A DNA stretch of 64,000 nt from Bedellia somnulentella. Its lineage: Eukaryota; Arthropoda; Insecta; Lepidoptera; Bedelliidae. Location: positions 1,178,001 through 1,242,000 of the forward strand of contig OY755182.1 of the NCBI GenBank assembly GCA_963576735.1, in the 5' to 3' direction. Numbering within the stretch: the stretch's first letter is position 1; each line of letters opens with the position of its first letter. The position numbers and the translations under genes were made by a program. A model generated the notes under the pieces. The model was not told the origin of the DNA. It did not search any database and worked only from the letters and a program-made list of their open reading frames with translations. This document shows, in pieces, positions 27,001-39,000 of this stretch.

Positions 27001-30000
27001 ATATTCAGAGATACCCCTAAATAAAAAGCCTAGCTGCGTGGAAAATCAAATTAAGGCACTTAAAACTACACTTTATTCTAATCGTACATTATAACACACA
27101 CACTAATGCATAGAATTCACTAATGTCACCAAACTGCACCATTGATTGAAAGCCACATCTTACACGTCCGATTTCTGAATTGAGTATTCCAGCTGAGAAC
27201 AACTTAAGTATCGTTCTGTCGCATTGAAATCTTAACAACTGAATGAGACAAAACGATACTTAAGTTGTTCTCAGCTTGAATAATCAATTCAGAAATCGGG
27301 CGACAGTGTATTACTTTACCGCGTTAATCAAAACTTAAAGGTCAGGCTATATATCCCCGAAGGAGGTGGCAGGGGTACCAACTAACTTACGTTTAGCTAG
27401 GACAGTTTTTTCCCCGTACTTGTCTAGATTTTTTAATATACATACATACATACATACATATACTCGCGGTTGTAAATCCCTAGAAGGGGTAGCCAGAGCT
27501 AAGGAATTGGAAATTCCTCAGCCTTTTTTAGAAATGATAGTGGGGAAAAGATGGTAAAAATAAAGGTTGTTGGTGATGGGTCTCCAACCGCATCGCCCAA
27601 AAATCCCTTAAAAGCCCCAATACCGTTAGTCGCCTCTTACGTACACCCACCGGAAGAAATTTATTAATATAATAAGAAAAAAATAATAATATTAATTATA
27701 TTAATAGAATGCAAAATGTAATGCAAAATGCGCATATGTAATTATTTCTGGACTTTGATTTGTTTATCAGTTTAATTTATGTTATTAGTACGTGCGCCGC
27801 AAATAAACCTTCCTTATTAGATATTTATTATATATTGTGCGGTAAGATCACTGGCTTCTAACCTTTAATATTCTGACAACAGCAAGGATCCAGTGGTTAG
27901 CTCTTAATTTTATTAAAATATGATTAATTATAAATATGTATAGCAGTGTAGTATATTTATGTATGTATGTATTTTTACATGCCACCGGTAATCCCTCGGT
28001 ACTTAGAGCGATAGAACCCTCTATAAATAGCTTAGATATTGAATTACTGAGAAACCGTTATAGCTAAGTGGGTAGAACACTGCTTATCATCCAACGATAA
28101 CGGTTCAAATCCCGGGTCGGGCCTACACCAATTTGTCTTTTCTAAACTCCTGTGTGTGGTTAATTTATCTTGGTTTTTATTATTAACGGTGAGGGAAAAC
28201 ATCGTGCGGAAACCTACATGGCTAAGTTGTTCTTAGTCATGTGACAGTGTATTCTTACAAAACGGCGATAGGCCTGCCCGCCTACCACGTGAGTACACTG
28301 TCCATGCAAAACGTGGGTACTCTGAACACCAGGTGACAATGTAACGTGCTGTTCAGAAGTATTAATACCTTTGCCAACCCCTTCGGGGATACACGGTGTG
28401 AACGTTTGAGTTTGAGATATTGAACCTGTATGTAATCAATTAATAAATAATCCCCAACAACGTATTATATAAAAAAATAAAAAATGTTTATTTGATAAGG
28501 CATATTTACAGTACAGATTTGGACAGGGGTTCCCAAACTAGGCAAGCCTGTATTTTGGGAAACCAGTTGACAGTATTGTTATATTTACACTGTTAATTGA
28601 AATATACACAATTGAATTTGGTTACACAAAATAGATGAAAATATAATTTTAAAGAAAAGGAAAAATATTTACATGGAGGGTAATCGGGTTGGTAATGTAG
28701 GAAAACTAATTAATATATATATATACCTCGGGCACATTGTGACGGAGGACTTGAATGATGACAATGATATTGAGAGGGAACGGAGGGCTATGGCAGTCCG
28801 CTGCAATATGTTGACTCGTAGATTTGCAAAGTGTAACGCAGAGGTTAAAATTACACTTTTTAAAGCCTTCTGCCAAACCCTGTACACATGCAGTCTATGG
28901 GTCAGCTGTACGCGGCGGGCTCTCAGCGCCCTTCGCGTTCAATATAATAATTGCCTCAGGATGCTGTTGGGGCTTCCTCGCTTCTGCAGTGCCTCCGGAA
29001 TGTTCGCATTAGCGCACACAGACGGCTTTACCACAGTGTTGCGCAAAAGGACGGCCTCAATGCTAAGGAGGGTGAGAGGAAGCTCGAACAGTATCCTGAA
29101 GGTCTTGAATAATAAGCCCGATTGCCCATTCCAGAGGCACTGCGTTAATATGCACGTCAGTGTGCCTGGAGTTCGGTTGGGCAAATATTTGAACTGAATT
29201 ATTATTACTTTTTTGTACTTACCTAGTTTTAATATACTAACCTATTTTTAAGATATACTAACAACATATGGAAGTGTCCGAAATAAACAAATATTATTTT
29301 ATTTTTATTTTATTTATATATATATATATTAAATAAAAAAAATAAGAAGAAGAATATGTTATACAAATAAATTATTATATGCAGGAATGTAGAATATAAT
29401 GTAGAAAATATCTCTGTAACTATAGTAAAAATTATAATAAAATTAACGCGATACTAAAAACTCTGGTTTCAACATAACAAAATGTAATTAACTTACTAGT
29501 AGTAAGATGCCTACTACTGTCTACTTAAAGTTAAGTAAGTCATAAATAATCCTGTATTATTACATAAAAAACTATTGTAACATTTAGAAGTGTTTAAAAT
29601 TTTACTTCTAAGACAAAATCAAATACGAATGATATGTTATAAGCTGTTTAGTGTCGGCTTAAAACAGCCACTACCCCATTTCTTCCGGTGGGTGGTCGTA
29701 AGAGGCGACTAACGGTATTGGGGCTTTTAAGGGATTTTTGGGCGATGCAGTTGGAGATCCATCTCCAACCACCTTTATTTCACCGACTATTCCCCTCCCA
29801 ACTTCTGACTGAGGAATTTCTAATTCCCTAGCTCTGGCTACCCCTTCTATTTATAGCCGTGAGTATATGTATTTATCTTTTTAAGACAAAAACACTAAAA
29901 AGTGTCTCAAACATCTCAATATTGTTTGGAGGTACATTTGACAAATCTCTTACCTGTTCCATTCGCTAGATTGCAGATTCGCAAGTACGTAGTGTTGTTT

Positions 30001-33000
30001 CTTGATTAGCAACGTTTCGTTTGTGAAGAAATATTGATCACAAACAGTAAACTGCTGCTCGAAAGTTTGTTTTATTTTATTAATATACATACACACATAT
30101 ACTCACGGCTATAAATCCCTAGAAGGGGTAGCCAGAGCTAAGGAATTAGAAATTCCTCAGCCACATTTGGAAAATCGAGTGGGGAAAGGATGGTAAAGTA
30201 ATGGTGATGGGTCTCCAGCCGCAACGCCCAAAAATCCCTTAAAAGCCCCAATACCGTTAGTCGCCTCTTACGTACACCAATCGGTAGAAACGGGGTAGTG
30301 CTATTCTAAGCCGACACTACATACATTCTGTGTACTTAGTATCGGGAATTTGTCAATAAAACAAAAAATACAAATTATTCATCTAAATTTATTTTATCGC
30401 CTTCAAAGTGGGCCCCATCGCTTGCAATACAATATCTCCACCGCTTCACCCAGTCTTCCATACATTTTTCATAGGCTATTTGCGGTATGGCCTTTAGCTC
30501 ATTCAGCGAATTTTCATTTATGGCTTCTATCGACTCAAAACGTTTTCCTCGAAGTGGTAATTTTTAATTTGGGAAATAAAAAAAAGTCAGACGGAGCCAT
30601 ATCAGGTGAATACGGTGCTTGGTCGAGAACTTTTGTTGAATTTTTCGCTAAAAACTCTTTCACTATAATGGCTGTGTGTGATGGTGTACTATCATGGTGC
30701 AGCATCCATGAGTTGTGTTGCCACAAATCTGGACGTTTTCAGCGGATACTCTCACGCAAACGCTTCATGACGCCTAAATAATATTCTTTATTCACTGTTT
30801 CTCCCTCTGGAAGGAATTCGGAGTGAACCACACCACGGTAGTCAAAAAAAACTGTCAGCATCACCTTGATTTTGGAGTGACTTTGCCGCGGTTTTTTGGG
30901 TTTCGGCTCGTTTTCGAGACGCCATTCTGAAGACTGATGGCTTGTTTGCATGTCGTACTCATAAACCCATGTCTCGTCGTCAGTTATTATACGTTTCATA
31001 AAGGTCGGATCCGTAGAAGCTCGGGAAACCATGTCTTCAGCGACATGCTTCCGCTGCGCTTTTTGAACAAAATTGAGCTCTTTTGGAACTAGACGAGCGG
31101 CGACGCGTTTCATGCCTAAAATGTCAATGAGAATGTTGTGGACGGACTTAAAAGATATGTTCACCTCACAAGCCAACTCTCTCAGACTCATACGTCGATT
31201 TTCGAGCACTAGCTTCTTGATTCTGTCGATGTTTTCTTTGGTCGTAGCGGTTGAAGGTCTACCAGAACGAGGCAAGTCTACTACTACTTTTCGGCCTTCT
31301 TTAAAAGCCTTATACCATTCATAAGCCCTTGTTTTCGATATACACGATTCGCCGAAGGTATTTCGCAACATTTTTAGTGATTCACCACATGAAATATCAT
31401 TCGAAACACAAAATTTAAGGCACACTCTTTGTTCAACAATGTTTTCCATTGTAAAAATCGCCGAGGACTCAAAACTATGACCAACAAAAATGTAGTTTAA
31501 AACAAATTAAATGACAGATCCCGCTCAAATTTTGCGCGCTAAATCAGTACAGTGCTACCAACATGCAGTAAAAAAAAAATAACGACCTCTTTTACGCGGG
31601 TCTTCTTATTGACATATTCCCGATACTTTTTACACAGAGTAGTATATTTATTTATATTTCTCTTTGTTTTATTCTTAGTCGATAAAGTTCGTCATCTATA
31701 AAACAGATAAGTAAGACTACAGCCAGTATATTGTGAGGATCACCGCAACTTCTATCGACTTCTTCTTTTTTCAGGCACAAGGGTTATTATAGTAGTACCC
31801 AAAGAGAGAGAATTTTTTTCAGAAGTTTTAAGAATTTTCTGAGCTTTCTCAGTCAATATCTTTTTGGAGCTGATGAGGTTTTAATTTAAACATACATATA
31901 TACTCACGGCTATATTTCCCTAGAAGGGGTAACCAGAGCTAAGGAATTATAAATTCCTCAGCCACTTTTGGAAGTTGAGTGGGGAAAAGATGGTAAAAAT
32001 AAAGGTTTTTGGTGATGGGTCTCCAACCGCATCGCCCAAAAATCCAATAAAAAGCCCCAATACCCTTAGTCGCCTCTTACGACACCCGTGGGTAGAAAGG
32101 GGTAACGACATTCTAAGCCGGCAATTTAAACAGTTAAAGCGAAATACCGGATTATACAGATTACTGGTAACATAAAAAACCCGAATCAGATACTACTATG
32201 TCGAATAAAAGTGAGAGTACATTTAACCATTATCCTTTTTACATCCTATTTCAGAGTACCCCTGCGCTCCCCTCGAAGGAAATCGACAGCCCCGCGCAAG
32301 TTCGGCCGCAGTGAGTTTAGTATGGACGAGGATGACTACTCCCCAAGCAATTCCGTGACCTCTGTCAACTCTTTAGCTAGTTTACTAAGGGAAAAGTTAC
32401 AGGTAATTTAATGATCTATGTAGTGTCGCCTCAGAATAGCACTACTCCATTTCTTCCCGTGGAGGTTCGTAAGAAGCAGCTAAGGGTATTGGAGGCTTTT
32501 AATATTGTAAAAGCTTATATCGCGTATGTATGTATGACATGAAAACAACAATTTCATAATTCCGTTTTCCAAGATTAAATTCTGTTAAAGTTAAAGTTCG
32601 ATTTAATTAGTTTAAAATAAATGATTGAATTATAATTACAGAATAAACTTAAATTAATCTATCACTTTTAAATATATACAAAAGATAGAAATAATGAGAA
32701 ATAATAATTACTGTTTAAATAAAAAAAAAAAACAACTAGTGAGTGGTCCACTCCGGCTGCGCACGGATGGTATTAATATTTTTCACTGCTTACTCCCTAT
32801 GATATTTAGCGTGATGATATATAAGCCTATGTTGCTTTGGAAAGTCAACTTTCCATTCATAAGTTCTTAACATCAGTTCAGTAATTTTTAAGCCTATTCA
32901 TTACAAGCAAACAAGCAAAGCTTTCCTCTTTATAATTTTAGTGTAGACACCAGATGTTACAATATAAGTTTCGGATGGGACCTTCTAGTAAATTCCTGTG

Positions 33001-36000
33001 TAAATGATGTGTTTATCCTATAATTGGTGTATTTAGTTGATATGTGTAATTTCAATTCAAGTACTTTTTAAGATTGTTTACTATTTTCACTGTTGGCAAT
33101 CCGTAATAAACAAATAAATAAATAAATAACACCTGTATGAGAAGACCCCGCTTCCTCATGTCAATGACTGGTTAAAAACTTTAAGACGCTAGTTTTTATA
33201 AACATAAAAATAAAATTTTAAATAAAACAAAATAGCGAGCTAGAACAAAAGGAAACACTCATCTCATAACCTACGCAAGAAATATTGTGTGTGTGGTGTG
33301 TGTGTGTGTGTGTGTGTGTGTTAAGGTTACTCCAGCAAGACTTAGCTTAGAGTCGAGTTTCAAATAGTAGTCAATAAATTTATTAAGTTTAAATTTCCTT
33401 CTTCCAGAGCATTCCACAGAAGATGAGAAAGAAGCCCACAGACTACAAGCTACGTGCGTTCGTCGGCCTCATGTTCCTAGCCGTGGTGTTCTTCGTCAGT
33501 TTCGCATACGTGCTGTATCGGAAGCAAGCCTTGACTAAGGCGTACTTTGAAACGGTGCAGTTCAATGAACCCAAAAGAATGATTAAGGTCTTCACTAAAG
33601 ACGATGTGGAGATTTTGAAAGCTAGATTAGGTGAGTGTCTGCAATTTATTATTTAAATTATAATTTAATTATAAGAATATAATTAATTTATTAAAATATA
33701 ATTGAATATTGTTATTAAGGCGAAAGAAGAGTAATTCAACTTTGCGTGAAAAGATTGATAAATGATAATTTATCAATTTGCCAGGATTGAACCAAGTGGC
33801 ATATGCAAATTTTTACCCAATCGTGAAATTTCATGCATTAAAATTACTAAATGTTTATGCTTTCAGCTGTTAACTTAGAAGGTTCCAAAAACAAAGCATT
33901 CCCGTGTCTCCCGGAGCACAGACTGAACGACGGCTCGGAATGCATGGAGTGGCTTCACAGTCTGAGGTTCTACTTGAAGTGTCTGCCTCACGACCCTGGC
34001 GTGGACAATACTACGTGCTATTCAGTGCATTGGAAGTCTTTGAGGCAAGGTAAAATTGGACATTACATTTTTTTTACATTGTAATGAGTTATCTATTATT
34101 GCGTACATCCAAAACGGAGATTTGGTCTTTTAAAATATTAAAGGTATCACATAACGAAAACATATACTCACGGCTATGAATCCCTACGAGGGGAAACCAG
34201 AGCTACAGAAAAAGGAATTCCGCAGCTATTTTTGGTGGTTGAGTGGGGAAATAATTGTAAATAAAGGTCATTTGTGATGGAGATCCATCACAAATGACCG
34301 CATCACCCGAAAAAGAAGAACTAATTAAATAACAATATAAAAAAGACGAAATGGTTACGAGCTCGGTCTAACCACTTAAAGCAGATAGCTCCGGTTTTCA
34401 GCTCTAACCAATACTTATAACTAAATAAAACTTAAAAACTAACTTAGAACCTTAGATAAAAATAAAAGAAGAAGATGCGGCGTGAGCGTACAAATTGTCA
34501 ACTAAATATGGGCCTTATCGGTTTATCACCACACCGCACTACATCCATACGAACTGATACGAACACACACGCAGGTATATATCGTATCGTGTCACTCACT
34601 CACAGGTTTCGTATAGTCTGTCTCTGTCACTTAAACATGTCAGATTTCAAGGATAAAATGGCCGAAATTAATAATATTTTGCTTGTAAATATATTTTTGG
34701 TGTATTAACGCATGAAACGTGATTCCCTGTGATTTGTTTTTACGCCTTGAATGATTTGTGCACTGAATAAAGGCACAGCCAGGCATTTTAAGCGCGAATT
34801 GTATGAAAATTTTAATTTCGATGTCAAAGATTATGTCAGCTCGTCGAGTCGAAGTATCGTAGCGGACTAAACTCGACTGAAGCAAACCAAGTACATTGTA
34901 CTCAGTTTAGTAGGACCGCGCGCGGGCAGAGGTTGCCGCATCTTCTTCTAATTGTTTTTATCTAAGCTTAGAACTAAACATACAAAATAACATACACACG
35001 TACAAATATATTCTTAGCCAATTTTTGGGCCAATGCGCCTTATACATAAAAAGATGACAATCGTGAAAAATTCTAAATATTTAATATGAAAATTATAATT
35101 AGTAGTAGTATGTTCAAAACAAAAATAAAAACCAGTAATACTCTTTTGGGTCCAAATGAATACTTACACACAGGTGCACATATATAGTTATAGCACATAT
35201 GACATACATAATAGATATAGTATATATACATATAAGAAAAAAGAAGAAAAAGACAAAAAGACTCATTCGATGTATGTATGGTAAATAGTTTTCTATACTA
35301 TTCCATTTTATAATTTCAGGAGTGTATCCAACGGACTGTTTTGATTGGAGTGACACCAAAGTACATTGGTACGGAGCTGGACAGTCAACCAACCTTACGT
35401 GGCCATTGGATACAGGCTATATGAACTTTACACCATTCATCACTGGTGATATAAGCAAGAACCAATGGGGAAATGTTTTAACTAAATATCTTATTAATTC
35501 TAAAGGAGCTGCAATCATCATCGATGAAAAAGTACCATTGTATTTATCTGTCAATGACAATACTAAAGAGATTTGCATTCAAGGAAAATATGACGAGTTT
35601 GCTTACGCATACAAACTGACTGAATTCCCAGAATTAAGATATAATATTTGTACTTCTAAAGATATGAGGTCTCTACATTCTTCTATACATAATCATCAAC
35701 GAGCTCCTTTGTGGGATGGTCTCAAACCACAAGATATGCAAACTCTGGAATCTTTGCTATCAGAGCCAGTCTGGCAAATCGCTCCTAGATTCAAAGATGA
35801 ACTTCAAGTTGAAACAATATCAAAATATACTGAAGATGTAATTGACTTAGGTTTTTTAAAACAAGGCCATGTTCTTATAAATGAATTTTGGCAAAACGAG
35901 ATTGGTGATTTGACAGTAGACGAAAGTAGATTTGATACTTTAAATACAACTGTAGATAAACTACATAGGCGGGGGTTTAAAGTTGCATTTACTATTCAAC

Positions 36001-39000
36001 CATTCATAAGTACAGAGAGTAAAAACTTTGCTGACTGTGTACAAAAGAAGTTATTGATGTCTGAACGAAATAGTGATAGAAGAATTCCAGCTTTGACTCG
36101 GTTTAAATCATTATCGAGTGCTGGAGTTTTAGATATAACAAATAATAGAACAATACCATGGATTTTAGAGAAACTGCAAAATGTAATTGATAAATATCAC
36201 ATAGACTCGTTTTTCTTAGATTTAGGCACTGCGTATGATCTCCCTCACTATTACCAATGTGAAAAGCAGTTGATCAACCCAGACCAGTACAAAACTATAT
36301 TTACTCAAACATTTGAGAAACTATTAAATATAATTGGTGTCTCATCAGCGGTAGCCTTACCGAGACCTCCCATGTTTGTTTCTTTGCCACCATTTGAGTC
36401 AAGTTGGGAGGCTATAAGGCAAGTCATTCCTACCATGTTAACTTACGGAATAAGTGGTTATCCGTTTGTCATGCCTGGAGCAGTTGGTGGTGATATTTAT
36501 TGGCCAGGAAGTGAACAGTTTTTGCCATCAGCTAAAGCATCAGGTGATTCAATTATAGCGAACACGACACAAGAAAATGGAATAGCGTTGCCCGAGAGAG
36601 AATTGTATATGAGATGGTTGCAAATGGCAACTTTTTTACCGGTGATGAAATTCACACACTTGCCGAGTAAATATAATGATGATCGAGTACTAGAAATGGC
36701 GAAAAATTTGACGATCTTGAGGCAGAAAGTGGTAAGTTTTTATTGTAAAATATAGTTATTACTCTTAGAGAAATAAATAAAACTTGATGTTAACGATCTT
36801 TATATTGTAGTAGTAAGGATTTCTTAGCGTTATACTAAAGATCAGTTGTAACTTATTATTTCACGATTTTTATAAATATCTGCGTTTGTATTCACGGCCG
36901 GCTATATACGGCTTAACAGTTAGCAAAAGTTCTTCTGAATATCATGATATGTTATAGTATCCCCAATTTATGCCCTAACAGTAACATGGGGTGGGGGTAA
37001 AGTCTTCCTTTTTTGTGCCTATGGAAAAGTAACTTGATTTTAACATTAAAGTTTATTCCTCTATAGCTACGTATTTTTTTTGAAAAAGCACTGAAACATT
37101 CATGTTTCATTAAAATTTAATAATATGAACTAATAGAGGCATATGTTTTATTTTCATATCTCAAGCAAGTTGATGAATAGATTAATTTTAATCGTCTTTC
37201 CTAAATAAAACATTTAACAGACATTATGTTTCAAACTAAAAGCACAACTAGCGGTCTCATTACCAAAACCAATCTTGTCAAAAAAACCTTAATTTTTGTT
37301 TATGAAAACCTCATGTGGGGATTATTACTAATAAATAAAGAATAAATAAAACTAAAAATTTAATAATAAAGCGACGGGGGCGTATACCCGGAGGTTGTGA
37401 GTTCGATTCCCAAAAGTGTAATTTTTTTATCCTTTATTTATTAGTAATAGTCCCCACATGAGGTTTTCATGAACAAAACATTCTAATAACCTTTATTAAA
37501 GGTCAGTTTTATTAATTCCCAGGTCACGCCATTATTGATCAAGTACAAACGAGAAGCTCTGGAGGAAGGTCTGCCGCTGATAAGACCGCTGTGGCTGGTG
37601 TCTGGAGAAGAAGCGAATCTGATGATTAAAGATGAGTTTGCATTGGGTGATGAAATTGTTGTCGCTCCTATATTGCAAAAGGGGCAAACTACTAGAGAAG
37701 GTAAATTTATATTGGTTTATGATTTTTGATTAGTACAATATTTAACAGAATAAAAGAGCATATATGAGAAGAATAATGAATGTAAGGAAAGTAAGAGAGG
37801 TTTGTCAAGATCGTACTAAGTGGCGATCGATAGTCTCTGCCTACCCCAATGGGAATAATGGGCGTGAGTATAAGTAAGTAAGTTAACAGATATCAATTAT
37901 TGTATAATTCGAATTAGCGTGATAGCTCAATGGGGAGCACTACTGCCTCACATTAACAGCGGATTGAGTTCGAATCCTTAGTCAGATCTACACCAATTAA
38001 TCTTTTGTAAAGTTATAGGTGTGGTTAATTCATAATGGTTAAAGCGAGGGAAATATCGTATTAAAACCCACACGGATAAGTTCTACTTGGCTAATAATTA
38101 AAGAATAAATAAAGGAAAGAAAAATCTCGACACAGGCGGGGATCGAACCCGCGACCTCGGGTAAACGCCCCGACGCTCTGCCAACTGAGCTACCGTGTCA
38201 ATTGGCTGCCAGTGCGAAATTCTTCCACCCTTTATTTCTTTTACACGTTTAAGTAGTGTTTGCGTTTCCTACCTCCGAATTATTACTAATTCGAAAGGTC
38301 ACTTGTCTACCTTTTCAGATAGAATGCAAATGTTGAAAACGCCTAACTATCACATAATTTAAATCTTGAAAACCTCATGTGGGGATTATTACTAATAATT
38401 AAAGAATAAATAAAGGAAAGAAAAATCTCGACACAGGCGGGGATCGAACCCGCGACCTCGGGTAAACGCCCCGACGCCCCACATGAGGTTTTCATGAACA
38501 AAAAAAAAAAAGATCTACTTGGCTAAGTTGTAGTCAGTCATGTTATAGTGTGTACAAACGTCGATAGACCTGCCCCCTATCACGTGAGTGCACTGTCCAA
38601 GCAAAATGTGGCTCTGAACACCAGAAGGGCAAGCACGAGCCGTGTTTAAACTAGTTACCGCGTGAGATAAAGCAGCCATCTCTTACTTAGTATCGTATAC
38701 TGCCATCTCATTCTAACCGTTATCGTGTCGATAAAAAAGCGCTCGTGTTTGCTATACAGGTGACATTAATGTCACGTGATGTCAAGCCGTCTTAGTTTCT
38801 TTGCCACCCTTCTCGGGGCATACGGTGTGAACATTTGAGACTAGATTTAGCAGACTTATCCGTAACAGCGATGTCTTCCAGCCAACCTTAGGATCGTGGA
38901 CCAAGAAAATAATGATATTTGTTGTTGTCGATTTATTTTATCACGGAATACATACATACATATACTCACGGCTATAAATCCCTAGAAGGGGTAGCCAGAG

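Larger units (their letters stand above)
17567..32254 (+). other. Large intron (14.7 kb)
   Basis: Contains most of the SINE-A copies, SINE-B copy 6, SINE-C copies, two MITE-1, an LINE reverse-transcriptase fragment and a mariner. Phase bridging (2 to 2) means no extra exon is required, though a short symmetric exon could be missed. Repeat-free pieces with nothing recognisable include 18600-18880, 19125-19440, 22185-22620, 27660-28030 and 29300-29640. Confidence 0.5.
32403..33407 (+). other. Intron (1.0 kb)
   Basis: SINE-A fragment at the donor side, a TG microsatellite at 33283-33322 near the acceptor, otherwise AT-rich sequence. Confidence 0.6.
34050..35319 (+). other. Intron (1.3 kb)
   Basis: Carries a truncated SINE-A (34158-34312) and a 0.5-kb inverted-repeat element (MITE-5). 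The rest is AT-rich. Confidence 0.6.
37914..38845 (+). repeat. SINE-B copy 7, broken by two insertions
   Basis: Three pieces (about 37914-38093, 38526-38636 and 38757-38845) reconstitute one SINE-B. The first break holds a SINE-C composite and the second a MITE-3. This gives a relative age order: SINE-B oldest here. Confidence 0.75.

Noticed and set aside
27366..27557. 63-codon + strand open frame
   Set aside because: Translation of a SINE-A tail and body (HTYIHTYTRG is the CATA repeat).
30350..30781. 143-codon open frame on the + strand
   Set aside because: Antisense to the mariner transposase.
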